64,000 nt of DNA from Actinomycetes bacterium (lineage in GTDB: Bacteria; Actinomycetota; Thermoleophilia; Solirubrobacterales; Solirubrobacteraceae), in contig JAJYUP010000004.1 of NCBI GenBank assembly GCA_021792455.1, positions 1 to 64,000 on the forward strand, given 5' to 3'. The notes beneath the pieces are model-generated. The model ran no database searches, was not told the origin of the DNA, and saw only the letters and a list, made by a program, of their open reading frames with translations. Shown piece by piece: positions 30,822 through 39,830 of this stretch (position 1 is the stretch's first letter; each line of letters starts with the position of its first letter). Position numbers and translations under genes: made by a program.

Positions 30822-32063
30822 TCAGCTCCATTCACTCCAAGCTGCTCGCGGATCAGAGAGCAGCTGCGTGCATGCAGAAGCGAGTGCACGGAGATCACCG
30901 AAGCCCTCAGCCTCCTCACGCAGACAGGCGACCCTCTCCCCTCCAAGGGCAGCTTCGATCTGCCTGACCGCGTTCGCGTCCCTTTGGGCGAGCAGCTGAA
31001 CTGAGGCGTGCGCCGCCGCGACCTTCGCCGCAAGCGACGGGAGCATGTCAGACGGCAGCCGTGCCAGCGTTCTCTCCGCGCTCTCGTAGGCCGGATCGAT
31101 CTCGTGGAAGCGGTTGACGACCGCAGCGGTGCTGCGAATGCCGGCCTCTCTCAGCTTCGAGGCGAGGAAGAGCGCCTCCCCCACCGATGCAGCCTCTCCT
31201 CGGCTCACGAGCAGGAACAGCGTGCCGCGGTCCCGGAGCAGCGCTTCGACTGCGAGAGCGCGCTCACGAAAGCCGTCAGCCATGCCGAGGAGAAGCTCGA
31301 AGAACGCTGTGAGCTCCGAGAGCATCGCCGTCCCAGTGAGCACACGCAGCACCCCCGCAGCGGCGCTCGCGATCCTCGCGAGCCGCCGTGACGGCGATGC
31401 GAGGCTCCTGAGCGTCGGATCATCGATGAATCTGCGCAGGCGGCCTGGCGCATCGAGGAAGGAGAGCGCGTCGCGTGATGGCGGAGTGTCGAGCACGATG
31501 GCGTCGTAGGCGTGATCGCGCTTCAGCTCATGCAGCTTCGCGATCGCCGTGTACTCCTGAGACCCCGCGATCGCGGTCGACAGAGCGCGGTAGACGGGGT
31601 TCGCAAGAATCCGCTCGCAGACCGCCTCGCTTGGCGCGAGCCGCTGCATCGCCTCATCGAAGGTCCCCTTCACGTCGAGGCTCATCGCCCACAGCCGCCC
31701 CGTCGCCCCGGTGCCTGGCGTCTGCCGCCCCGTCGCCTCGGTGCCTGGCGTCTGCCGCCCGGGCGCCGGCTCTGAGGGGCTGCCGTCGGCGATCCGCACC
31801 GTGGGATCCTCAACGGGGCGCGTGCTCGCGCTCGCCGTGCGGAAGGCCTGCAGATCGACCTCATGGGGGCGCCCGCCCACCTCCTCGATTCCAAGCGCCT
31901 CAGCGAGACGCTTCGCGGGATCGATCGTGAGCAGGGCGGTGTTCCTGCCACTGCCCGCAAGCCAGAGAGCGACGGTGGCGGCGATCGTCGTCTTGCCGAC
32001 ACCGCCGCCGCCGACGCACACGACCACCTGCGCGTTCGCGACCTCCTGCTGGACTGAGCTCAC
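30822..32063 (-). CDS. ArsA/GET3-like ATPase, second of a pair
   Basis: 413 residues from GTG 32063, which overlaps the stop of the partner gene (GTGA). Deviant Walker A is VVVCVGGGGVGKTTIAATVA. Switch and Walker B-type motifs follow (ALLTIDPAKRLAEALG, then YDAIVLDTPPSRDALSFLDA). Two Gly/Thr/Pro-rich repeats (GRQTPGT) form an insert at about 95-120, encoded by a 30-bp tandem duplication. Paired ArsA-like ATPases of this kind are found in actinobacteria (Rv3679/Rv3680 of M. tuberculosis) and probably form a heteromer. No arsenic genes accompany them, so an arsenite role is not supported. Confidence 0.85.
   Translation of the reverse strand: MSSVQQEVANAQVVVCVGGGGVGKTTIAATVALWLAGSGRNTALLTIDPAKRLAEALGIEEVGGRPHEVDLQAFRTASASTRPVEDPTVRIADGSPSEPAPGRQTPGTEATGRQTPGTGATGRLWAMSLDVKGTFDEAMQRLAPSEAVCERILANPVYRALSTAIAGSQEYTAIAKLHELKRDHAYDAIVLDTPPSRDALSFLDAPGRLRRFIDDPTLRSLASPSRRLARIASAAAGVLRVLTGTAMLSELTAFFELLLGMADGFRERALAVEALLRDRGTLFLLVSRGEAASVGEALFLASKLREAGIRSTAAVVNRFHEIDPAYESAERTLARLPSDMLPSLAAKVAAAHASVQLLAQRDANAVRQIEAALGGERVACLREEAEGFGDLRALASACTQLLSDPRAAWSEWS
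31694..31753 (-). repeat. 30-bp in-frame tandem duplication inside the ArsA-like gene
   Basis: Two 30-bp units (31694-31723 and 31724-31753), differing at about one base, encode two ten-residue copies including GRQTPGT. Confidence 0.8.
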
Positions 32064-32995
32064 CAGAGCCGCCGGCCGAGCGTCTGTGCAAGTCGATCGA
32101 TCGCCTGGCCCCGCTGCTCTCGCATGTCGAGGCCCGCATCGAGAGGCAGCGTCCAGCACGCGGTGCCGCGTGGAAGGGTGCGCCGCAGCCTCGCGAGCTG
32201 CCTGTGCTGCATCCGTGCCCGAGCGTCGAGCCAGAGCGCTGAGCAGACTGCTGTCTCAGAGGTGCTCAGTCGTTCCAGCTCCAAACGCTCTGCGTCCAGG
32301 AGCGGCCTTCGCAGCATCCGGTTCACGAGCACCGCCTCCACCCGCATCCGCAGCGACCCCGTCAGCGTCGCATGCAGCGCAAGGGTCTCCGTCACCGCCA
32401 TCTGCTCCCCGTCGGCGACGATCACCGCCGCTGCCGCACGCCCGTCGCCGAGCAGATCCTCGATCGCACGAGCCTGGCGCGCGACGATCCCGACCCTCGC
32501 GATCGCGGCAAAGGTCCGTGGCGCTGAGAACAGAGCAGCCGCATGCCCGCTCGAGGGGGCGTCGAGCACGACGAGATCGTATTCGCCGCCACGGCTCGCC
32601 CGCCGGTGGGGACGCGACAGCTCGGCGACCTTGCCCATCATCAGCAGCTCACTGAGCCCAGGCGCCGCTGCCGCGAACAGCCGGAAGGCACGGTTTCCCA
32701 TCAGCGCATGAGCGGGTATCGGCGCTCGCACCTCGTGACGCAGGTACTCCCGCAGCGCTCCGTCGGAGTCGATCGAGATGTGCGTCAGCCGCTGCCGCAG
32801 AGGGCGCTCCGTCATAGGCTCGCTCTCGCGCACGTCGAGGAGCGCTGGGATGTCGTTGCGGGCGCTCACCTCTGCGACGATCGTACGCAGCCCTCTCCTC
32901 GCGGCCGCGCTCGCCACCGCAAGCGCCACCGTGGACTTGCCGACGCCGCCCTTGCCGGTGACGAGAATGAGGGTGTGAGACCTCAGGTGCTCCAT
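32060..32995 (-). CDS. ArsA/GET3-like ATPase, first of a pair
   Basis: 311 residues from ATG 32995 (MEHLRSHTLILVTGKGGVGK); thirteen upstream codons in the ORF track lack similarity. Deviant Walker A TGKGGVGKST with the signature Lys, then VAEVSARNDIPALLDVRE and YDLVVLDAPSSGHAAALFSA as switch and Walker B regions. The C-terminal part is all-helical. The stop overlaps the next ArsA-like gene by 4 nt, so the two proteins are made in step. The family includes tail-anchored-protein targeting and anion-pump ATPases; in actinobacteria the pair's role is not settled. Confidence 0.85.
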   Translation of the reverse strand: MEHLRSHTLILVTGKGGVGKSTVALAVASAAARRGLRTIVAEVSARNDIPALLDVRESEPMTERPLRQRLTHISIDSDGALREYLRHEVRAPIPAHALMGNRAFRLFAAAAPGLSELLMMGKVAELSRPHRRASRGGEYDLVVLDAPSSGHAAALFSAPRTFAAIARVGIVARQARAIEDLLGDGRAAAAVIVADGEQMAVTETLALHATLTGSLRMRVEAVLVNRMLRRPLLDAERLELERLSTSETAVCSALWLDARARMQHRQLARLRRTLPRGTACWTLPLDAGLDMREQRGQAIDRLAQTLGRRLW

Positions 32996-33034
32996 CGCGA
33001 AACGAAGTCTGACCTCGCGGCGCCTGATCGGCAA

Positions 33035-33292
33035 CCTCCGGTCGCGCCCAGGCCAGACCCTGAGGCTATCGCGGCTTGGAGAAGCTGTCCGCCGCGGAGC
33101 GCCTCGAGGTCGCGCCCAGGTGAGCCCTCAGGCTGCCGCGGCAGCAGCCGTCCGCGCCGCCGGCGGCTCACACGTCGAGGGGAGGGTCCTGCGTAGTCTG
33201 CCGCACGCTTTCGCGAACCTGCTGCGGATGCGAGCCTCACCGCCTCTCGCGAGCATTCGAGCTGTGAGCCAGGTCAGGCTGTCAGTGCTGCG
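33035..33292. other. spacer between divergent ArsA-like and UspA genes, with an imperfect direct repeat
   Basis: GGTCGCGCCCAGG occurs at about 33042 and 33109, each followed by a related CCTGAGGCT/CCTCAGGCT and CCGCGG/TCGCGG segment (period about 67). No gene seen. Confidence 0.5.
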
Positions 33293-34231
33293 ATGAGCAG
33301 GGTGCTCGCCGCCGTGACGGGAGACGCTGCCGCCCCCGTCGTCCTCGCTGAGGCGGTCGAGATCGCTCGCCTGTTCTCAGCCTCTGTCGAGGCGCTGCAC
33401 GTTCTCGACCACCACGAGATTGCGACGTCGCACGTGTGCGCCCGCGCGCAGGTTGCGCTCAGGACAGCCCCGGGCACGCCGTCGAAGACGATCGTTCAGC
33501 TCTCGCGCAGCGGCGATGTGGACGCGGTGGTGATCGGCTCGAGGGGACGCGCGAAGGGCATCAGGCCTGCGGGCAGCACCGCGACTGCAGTACTCACCTC
33601 AGCTGCGACTCCAGTCGTCGTGCTTGCTCCCGACGCGATCGTCAGGCGCCCGATCAGCAGGGTTCTCGTGCCCGTCGATGGTACGCCGGCGAGCACCTCC
33701 GCGCTGCGAAGGATCGTCGCACTCTCTGCCCATGCCAATCTCAGCATCGTCGTCGCGCATGTGCACCCCACCGGCCGGATCAGGGTCAGGGACCGCCTGC
33801 CCCACGAGGTTCGCGCCTGGACTGAGGATTTCCTCGCGGCGACCTGCCCGGCGAGCATCGAGGTCTCGCTCGAGATCCGCCTCGGAGAGCCGCATCAGCA
33901 CATCCTCGACATCTGCCGCAGCGGCGACTGCGACCTCGTTGCCGTTGGCTGGAGCCAGCAGCTCCATCGCGGCAGAGCGCCGATCGTCGCGCGCCTGCTT
34001 TCGGAATGTCGGCTGCCGCTCATGCTCGCACCTGCACATGCGCAGGGATCCGAGCGAACCGCCGTCATCGCCGCAGGTCGGCCGGCCTCGCGCTCGAAGC
34101 AGCGCGCCTTCGGTGCCCAGCGAGGCGATGTTGCTGCGGGCATCGCCCGCGCGTCCACTCACGGGGTCCTGGCCGCTCACGATGTCTTCAGCACCGCATA
34201 CCACACCCGCTCTGCCACCTCGGCCATGTGA
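33293..34231 (+). CDS. tandem universal stress protein (two UspA domains)
   Basis: 312 residues. Domain 1 (1-112) has VLAAVTGDAAAPVVLAEAVE and the loop VVIGSRGRAKGIRPAGSTA (G-x2-G-x9-G-S/T nucleotide-binding motif, recognisable). Domain 2 (120-245) starts ISRVLVPVDGTPASTSALRR and has LVAVGWSQQLHRGRAPIVA. Tandem Usp proteins in actinobacteria often bind ATP and respond to stress or hypoxia. The last 55 residues are atypical, and the 3' end overlaps the convergent DUF47 gene by 55 nt, suggesting read-through past an original stop. Confidence 0.85.
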   Translation: MSRVLAAVTGDAAAPVVLAEAVEIARLFSASVEALHVLDHHEIATSHVCARAQVALRTAPGTPSKTIVQLSRSGDVDAVVIGSRGRAKGIRPAGSTATAVLTSAATPVVVLAPDAIVRRPISRVLVPVDGTPASTSALRRIVALSAHANLSIVVAHVHPTGRIRVRDRLPHEVRAWTEDFLAATCPASIEVSLEIRLGEPHQHILDICRSGDCDLVAVGWSQQLHRGRAPIVARLLSECRLPLMLAPAHAQGSERTAVIAAGRPASRSKQRAFGAQRGDVAAGIARASTHGVLAAHDVFSTAYHTRSATSAM

Positions 34232-34797
34232 TCGCCCGCACGCACGAGCCGCCGGTAGAGCTCGCGCTTCGCGGTCACCTCCCGGATCTCTTCCAGATCG
34301 AGCAGCGCAGACATCGCGCCTCGGTAGACTCGCTCCAAGCGTCGTTGACTCTGTATCGCTCTGTCGGCAGCCGCGGTCGCGGCAAGGCGACGGTTGTGTC
34401 CGCTGAGCGCACCGAATGACTTCGCTATCTCCTCAGCGCCGTCCAGAAGCTCTCTTGCCATCTCGCAGAACGCCTCGTCAGGCGCCACGCCCATCACCTC
34501 GGCCTCCCTCACCGCATTCTTCGCCCTGTTCAGAACCCCATCCAATCCCTGGGAGAGCTGAAACAGATCCTCAGGGTCGAGTGGCGTCGTGAACGCTTCG
34601 GTCAGCGCTGCGCGCAGCCTGCGCTTCGCATCATCGGCGCGATGCTCGCACTCCCTCACCTCAGCACCTGCGCCATCTCGCCCGCCTGCCCAGGCAACCA
34701 GCGCCCTCAGACCTTCGACGGTGATCTCCGCCTGTCCGCACAACATGCCGAGCAGGTCTACGTGCCGCGGCAGAAACCAGCGGCGGCGCATCAGCAA
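34177..34797 (-). CDS. DUF47/PhoU-related protein, partner of the Pit transporter
   Basis: 206 residues, all-helical, starting MLMRRRWFLPRHVDLLGMLC. PhoU-like elements include ECEHRADDAKRRLRAALTEA (E/H-x-x-A-D contacts, as in PhoU metal sites) and FTTPLDPEDLFQLSQGLDGV, the DUF47 (COG1392) hallmark. Such proteins sit next to PiT phosphate carriers and modulate them. Here the permease gene lies upstream on the same strand with a 130-bp gap. Confidence 0.88.
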   Translation of the reverse strand: MLMRRRWFLPRHVDLLGMLCGQAEITVEGLRALVAWAGGRDGAGAEVRECEHRADDAKRRLRAALTEAFTTPLDPEDLFQLSQGLDGVLNRAKNAVREAEVMGVAPDEAFCEMARELLDGAEEIAKSFGALSGHNRRLAATAAADRAIQSQRRLERVYRGAMSALLDLEEIREVTAKRELYRRLVRAGDHMAEVAERVWYAVLKTS

Positions 34798-34927
34798 GAG
34801 CTCGGTCGCATCGGCGGCATCCCCGCCTGATCAGACGCACACCCCTCATCGGCAGCGCTCGGGGTGCTCGCAGCGCCGACCACACCGACAGCTGCGGCCG
34901 CACAGCGCGCGCTCGAACGCAGCTCAC

Positions 34928-35932
34928 TCATGCAAGCGCCCCCCAAGCCAGCTCGAGCAGCACGCTCAGCAGGCAGGACGCAGGGACCGTCACCAGCCAA
35001 GCGAAGCCCATCGCCCCCACGACATGCCAGCGAACGTGCGCGAGGCGGCGCTCGCCTGCGCCCACACCGACGACGGAGGACGCGACGACCTGACTCGAGG
35101 CGACTGGGGCGCCTGCGACGGACAGCGAGAGGATCACGGCAGTTGAAGCGGTCTCACTCGAGAGCCCGTCCAACGACGCCATGCGGAAGATGCCTGCGCC
35201 CACCGTCCTCACGACCCGCCATCCTCCCATAGAGGTGCCGAGCGCGAGCGCCCCGGCGCAGGAGAGCTTCACCCACAGGGGAACGGTGAACACATGCACC
35301 TGGCCTGTCGCCAGGAGCAGCGCCGTGATCACGCCCATGCTCTTCTGTCCGTCGTTTGCGCCGTGGCTCAAGGCAAGCGCCGAAGACATCACCCACTGCG
35401 CGCTCCGCACCGGCGCAATCACCCTCGTGCTCGCGCGACGGAGCATCCGCCGCTGCAGACGCACGATCACTGCGCCAAGCGCGAAGCTCAGCACTGGTGC
35501 GAGCGCGAAGAACACGAGCACACCTGCCACCCCTTCTGGGCGCACGCCCCTCAGTCCTCCCCACCGCACCGCGGAGGCGCCAGCCGTCGCCAGCCCAGAC
35601 CCGATCAGCCCCCCAAGGAGCGCATGCCCTGAGCTCGACGGAAGGCGTGCTCGCCACATCAGGACGTTCCACATCGCCGCCGCCAGGAGCGCCGCGCCGA
35701 GGACGTGCACCGTCTGCGCCGACCTCACTGTCACGATCCCGGAGATCGTGCTTGCGACTGCTGTGCCGAGAGCGAGAGCGCCAATCGCGTTGAACGCTGT
35801 CGCTGCAGCGATTGCGCGCCCCGGCGCGCCGGCACGTGTCGCGACCAGCGTCGCGACCGTGCTCGATGCGTCGAGGAACCCGTTCGTCACCGTGAAGGCC
35901 AGAGCACAGCCGATCGCCAGGGCAAGCCCCAT
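34928..35932 (-). CDS. PiT-family inorganic phosphate transporter
   Basis: 334 residues from ATG 35932; a GTG 15 nt upstream is an alternative. About ten membrane helices in two inverted halves. The PiT signatures are TNGFLDASSTVATLVATR in the N-half (usually N-G-x-N/H-D, so Leu-Asp here is a variant) and LSHGANDGQKSMGVITALLL in the C-half. It imports metal-phosphate with H+ or Na+. The DUF47 gene follows, the usual pair. The ORF track's 166 extra N-terminal residues are antisense to the debranching-enzyme gene and discarded. Confidence 0.9.
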   Translation of the reverse strand: MGLALAIGCALAFTVTNGFLDASSTVATLVATRAGAPGRAIAAATAFNAIGALALGTAVASTISGIVTVRSAQTVHVLGAALLAAAMWNVLMWRARLPSSSGHALLGGLIGSGLATAGASAVRWGGLRGVRPEGVAGVLVFFALAPVLSFALGAVIVRLQRRMLRRASTRVIAPVRSAQWVMSSALALSHGANDGQKSMGVITALLLATGQVHVFTVPLWVKLSCAGALALGTSMGGWRVVRTVGAGIFRMASLDGLSSETASTAVILSLSVAGAPVASSQVVASSVVGVGAGERRLAHVRWHVVGAMGFAWLVTVPASCLLSVLLELAWGALA

Positions 35933-35986
35933 CGTGCAATCATGCACTTCGGGCTCACCTGTCGCCTCTTCGATCGAGCACCGTCC

Positions 35987-38437
35987 ATGACAGATGCAGC
36001 ACGTCAGTCCAGGCAGGAGCCTCACAACGACGAGAGCCCATCGGAGAGCCGATCCAGCGCCCTCTCCCCTCGCCGGAGCTCCCCCCAGGGGCCCGCCCCC
36101 CAGGGGCACTCGCCTCAGGGGCACTCGCCTCAGGGGCACTCGCCTCAGGGGCACTCTCCCCGAGGGGACTCCCCTGGAGGGGCCGCTCTTCGTGATGCGC
36201 AAAGCCGTGTGAGCACCGACTCGATCGTCAGTCCGAGCGGCGAAGAGTTCGAGATCCTCGGCAGGGCGGGTCCCGTCGAGCGCCAGAGTGCGCCTGCGAT
36301 CGCTGCGGAGGCGCGTGAGGAGCTTCTCGTCATCAAGGACGGCGAGGTGTTCCTCTGTGCCAGGCCCGACGGAGACATCGCACCTGCGAGAGCTTCTGGC
36401 GAGGGTCTCTATGCCTACGACACCCGCCACCTGTCTGAGCTGCGCTTTGAAGTCGGCGGCTCACACCCTGTCGTGCTGTCCTCCGCAGCCGTCGAGGACC
36501 ACGCCGTCGTCGACGCGACGAACGCCACCCTCCGCCAGGGCCCACGGCTTCTGCTCCCGCAGCAGTCGCTGAGCATCAGCCGCGATCTCATGGTCTCATC
36601 GGGCAGGCTGTACTTCGCCGCGGCGGTGCGCAGCTTCCTGGCGCAGCCGCTCACCGTCTCGCTCTCCATCTCGCTCGCCGCGGACTTCGCCGACATCTTC
36701 GAGGTCCGAGGTGGGCCGCGCCGCGCCTCGCGAGGGCAGACACTTGCGCCGAAGCGCACGGACAAGGGACTCGTGCTCGCCTACATAGGCGAGGATCGCG
36801 TCTTCAGAGCGAGCATCGTGGAGTTCGACCAGCAACCCCAGCAGCTCGAGATCGTCGCGGACAGAGCACTCCTCAGCTGGGAGGTGAACTTGGATCGCGA
36901 GCGCCAGGGGATGCTCGCGATCACCGTCGAGCCGTCCGTCGGAGGCCAGCGGCGCAGACGCAGGCGAGCGCAGCGAGCCAGAGCAGAGCTTCAGCGATCG
37001 ACGACGCAGTGGATTGCAGAATGCACAGCGATAGAAAGCGACAACCGACTGTTCGGCAGGCTGCTCAGCACATCCATCACAGACCTGAGGGCGCTCATCG
37101 TGCCCGCGGCCGGCGGGCACATCGTCTCCGCCGGCATCCCCTGGTATGTCGCGCCGTTCGGGCGCGACGCGCTCATCACCTCGATCGAGTCGCTTCTGCT
37201 TGGCCCTCGCCTGCTGCGCGACGCGCTCACCGTGCTTGCACGCCTGCAGGCGAGCTTCGACGACCCGTGGCGAGACGCGGAGCCGGGCAAGATCATGCAT
37301 GAGCTGCGCGTCGGCGAGCTCGCAGGCGCAGGGATCGTCCCGCACACCCCCTATTACGGCACCGTCGATGCAACGCCCCTGTTCCTCATCGCCGCCGCCG
37401 AGTACTGGGCGTGGACAGGCGACCTCGAGACGCTGCGTGGACTGCGCCCATCCCTCGAAGCTGCGCTGCGCTGGATCGACGAGTTCGGCGACATCGATCG
37501 CGACGGATTCGTCGAGTACTCCTGTCGCTCGCCTGGGGGACTTCAGAACCAGGGCTGGAAGGACTCGGAGACGGCGATCGTCGATGCCGACGGCCGGCTC
37601 GCCGAGGGTCCGATTGCGCTTGTCGAGGTGCAGGGCTACGTGTTCGCCGCAAAGCAGAAGATCGCAGCCGTCTTCCGCGCGCTTGGGGAGGCGGAGACCG
37701 CCGAGCGCCTGCGTCGAGAGGCACAGGAGCTCGCTGCGCGCTTCGAAGAGGCCTTCTGGGACCCCCAGGAGGGCACCTATGCGCTCGCGCTCGACGGCGC
37801 CAAGCGTCAAGTTCGCAGCGTCACCTCCAACCCGGGTCACTGCCTCTACTGCGGCATCGTGCAGCCGAGGCGCGCAGCCGCGGTCGCTCAACGCCTCATG
37901 GCCGACGACATGTTCAGCGGCTGGGGCGTGAGGACGCTCTCCCGGTCGAATCCTGCATACAACCCGATGAGCTACCACAACGGCTCCGTCTGGCCACACG
38001 ACAACGCGCTCATCGCCGCAGGGCTCAAGCGCTACGGCCACGACGATGCAGCGCGTCGAGTCGCAGACGCCCTGTTCGATGTGGCGGTCGGCTCACGTGA
38101 TTTCCGCCTGCCGGAGCTCTACTGCGGATTCGACCGCTCTCAGCGTCCCGCGCTCGTCTCCTACCCTGTCGCGTGCATCCCTCAGGCCTGGGCGTCCGCG
38201 GCGCCCCTGCTCATCTTGCAGACGATGCTCGGCATCGGCGCGGATGCCGCCTCTGAGTCGCTCACGATCACGAGGCCAGAGCTTCCTCAGTGGCTCAGCC
38301 AGGTGCGCCTCACGAACCTGAAGGTTGGGCAGGCGAGCGTAACGCTCGACTTCCAGCGCGTCGCCTCCACGACGAGCTTCGCACTGCTCGAGCAGAGCGG
38401 CGGCAGTCTCAGCGTCACGATGGCGGCGGGACGATGA
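35987..38437 (+). CDS. glycogen-debranching-type (amylo-alpha-1,6-glucosidase-like) protein
   Basis: 816 residues from ATG 35987. Residues 1-100 are low complexity with four copies of QGHSP and probably disordered; a GTG near 36208 could be the true start. The GDE N-terminal (bis) domain spans about 110-300 (EELLVIKDGEVFLCARPDGD, then GLYAYDTRHLSEL). The C-terminal (alpha/alpha)6 catalytic barrel includes IPWYVAPFGRDALITSIESL, QGWKDSETAIVDADGRLAEG and NPMSYHNGSVWPHDNALIA, with the acidic residues expected of the family. It probably hydrolyses alpha-glucan branch points or related glycosides. A GT4 gene follows on the opposite strand. Confidence 0.87.
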   Translation: MTDAARQSRQEPHNDESPSESRSSALSPRRSSPQGPAPQGHSPQGHSPQGHSPQGHSPRGDSPGGAALRDAQSRVSTDSIVSPSGEEFEILGRAGPVERQSAPAIAAEAREELLVIKDGEVFLCARPDGDIAPARASGEGLYAYDTRHLSELRFEVGGSHPVVLSSAAVEDHAVVDATNATLRQGPRLLLPQQSLSISRDLMVSSGRLYFAAAVRSFLAQPLTVSLSISLAADFADIFEVRGGPRRASRGQTLAPKRTDKGLVLAYIGEDRVFRASIVEFDQQPQQLEIVADRALLSWEVNLDRERQGMLAITVEPSVGGQRRRRRRAQRARAELQRSTTQWIAECTAIESDNRLFGRLLSTSITDLRALIVPAAGGHIVSAGIPWYVAPFGRDALITSIESLLLGPRLLRDALTVLARLQASFDDPWRDAEPGKIMHELRVGELAGAGIVPHTPYYGTVDATPLFLIAAAEYWAWTGDLETLRGLRPSLEAALRWIDEFGDIDRDGFVEYSCRSPGGLQNQGWKDSETAIVDADGRLAEGPIALVEVQGYVFAAKQKIAAVFRALGEAETAERLRREAQELAARFEEAFWDPQEGTYALALDGAKRQVRSVTSNPGHCLYCGIVQPRRAAAVAQRLMADDMFSGWGVRTLSRSNPAYNPMSYHNGSVWPHDNALIAAGLKRYGHDDAARRVADALFDVAVGSRDFRLPELYCGFDRSQRPALVSYPVACIPQAWASAAPLLILQTMLGIGADAASESLTITRPELPQWLSQVRLTNLKVGQASVTLDFQRVASTTSFALLEQSGGSLSVTMAAGR
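36101..36160 (+). repeat. 15-bp in-frame tandem repeat (4 copies)
   Basis: CAGGGGCACTCGCCT at 36101, 36116 and 36131 with a variant at 36146, encoding QGHSP four times near the N-terminus of the debranching-like protein. Confidence 0.9.
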
Positions 38438-38464
38438 GCGGGTCGCGCGGCGGCCCCGCCGCCG

Positions 38465-39646
38465 TCACGCCGGGACTATGAGCGGGGCGCGCACCGCCCT
38501 GCGGTAGACAGCCTCGTATCCGTCGGCGACCACGCTCAGGTCGTACCGTTCTGCGACGCTCTGCCGACACCGTCCTGGGTCTATCTCGTCGAGCTTCTCC
38601 ACAGCGGCCGCCATCTGCCCCTCATCTTCCACGTGATAGCCGTTCACGCCGTCGAGGACGATCTCAGAGACGGCTCCTTCGGGAAAGGCCAGGACAGGCG
38701 TGCCACATGCCAGCGCCTCGACGACGACCATGCCGAACGGCTCAGGCCAACGGATCGGCATCAGAAACGCCTCAGCGTTCGCGAACAGCTGCCTGCGCTG
38801 CTCTCCGCCGACCTCGCCGACATATGTCACCGCGGCCCCATCGACGTGCGGCGCGACTCGCTCCTCGAAGTACCGCTCCTGACCGCTCTGCACTGGACCG
38901 GCAAGGATCAGCCGGCGCTTTGCGAGCTTCGCGACGGCGATCGCCCTGTCCGCCCCCTTCACTGGATCCATCCTGCCCATCCACAGCAGATAGTCCATCT
39001 TGCTCCTGCGGTGCGGCCACTCTGCAACCACGACGGGGTTTGGAACAACCGCCGCCACCTCGACCGGCACCGGCGCCTGCACGCTCTGTGAGCGGCTGAT
39101 CGCCACGAGCATCGCGTTCTGTCCGTGCTCGGCGTAGAACTGGGAGGTCTCGTCGGTGAAGGGGCCATGAATCGTGTGCACCACCGGAGCGTTGACTCTG
39201 TCGGCCATCGCAAGCGCGGTGAACCCCGAATGGTCGTGGACGACGTCGAAGGGACGACCCTCCTCCGCCGCCGCCTCGATGGCACGAAACGCCCTCGCGA
39301 CGTGGTCGCTCTCGTGCAGAGCAGAGCCGATCGTATCTGGATGGGCCGCGTCGAGCGGGCTGCACACGCGCGCCAGGGAGCGTGAGCCGGGCGCCGCGAA
39401 CAGCACGACGTCGTGCCCTCTGCGAACGAGCTCGTCCGTCAGCAGCGAGACGACCGCCTCGATCCCGCCGTAGCCGTTCGGCGGCACGGGGATCCATGGT
39501 GGCGCGAGCATCGCGATCCGCAGAGGCCTCTCGCCCCGCAGGGGTCGGCTGCCGCCCGTCAGCGTCAACCCGCCTCTCTGCAGCGCTCGCCGCTCGCGCC
39601 GCAGCCTCGCGGGCGGCGGGGCCTGAAGCGCCATCGGCGCTCTCAT
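38465..39646 (-). CDS. family 4 glycosyltransferase (paralog of 19857-21101)
   Basis: 393 residues, GT-B fold. RIAMLAPPWIPVPPNGYGGI opens the N-terminal Rossmann half, PFDVVHDHSGFTALAMADRV and HTIHGPFTDETSQFY follow, and the donor site has EPFGMVVVEALACGTPVLAF (E-x7-E). The similarity to the GT at 19857 covers the whole length, so the two are paralogs with closely related chemistry. It converges on the debranching-like gene with 27 bp between stops. The 40-residue basic N-terminus before RIAML may be dispensable. Nucleotide-sugar and acceptor unknown. Confidence 0.88.
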   Translation of the reverse strand: MRAPMALQAPPPARLRRERRALQRGGLTLTGGSRPLRGERPLRIAMLAPPWIPVPPNGYGGIEAVVSLLTDELVRRGHDVVLFAAPGSRSLARVCSPLDAAHPDTIGSALHESDHVARAFRAIEAAAEEGRPFDVVHDHSGFTALAMADRVNAPVVHTIHGPFTDETSQFYAEHGQNAMLVAISRSQSVQAPVPVEVAAVVPNPVVVAEWPHRRSKMDYLLWMGRMDPVKGADRAIAVAKLAKRRLILAGPVQSGQERYFEERVAPHVDGAAVTYVGEVGGEQRRQLFANAEAFLMPIRWPEPFGMVVVEALACGTPVLAFPEGAVSEIVLDGVNGYHVEDEGQMAAAVEKLDEIDPGRCRQSVAERYDLSVVADGYEAVYRRAVRAPLIVPA

Positions 39647-39830
39647 TGCGGGACCTCGACGAGATCTCCTCTCACGGCGCTCAAGGTATGCTCTCGCAGG
39701 CTTTCTGCCATCGGGATTCCGCCCTGAGCGCCCCGCACCTATCTACTTAGCGCGATCGGGTGATGCCCGGTTGCTGCACTCTCGCCCGTCGTGCAGACTT
39801 CTCGCTGTGGCGAGGGACCCCGACGTGTCG

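Noticed and set aside
30822-32995. arsenite efflux function for the ArsA-like pair
   Set aside because: No arsB, acr3 or arsenical-sensing regulator is adjacent and the Cys ligands of true ArsA are not evident.
34928-36430. 500-residue form of the Pit transporter
   Set aside because: The extra 166 residues are antisense to the debranching-enzyme gene and follow no transporter pattern; ATG 35932 starts the first helix.
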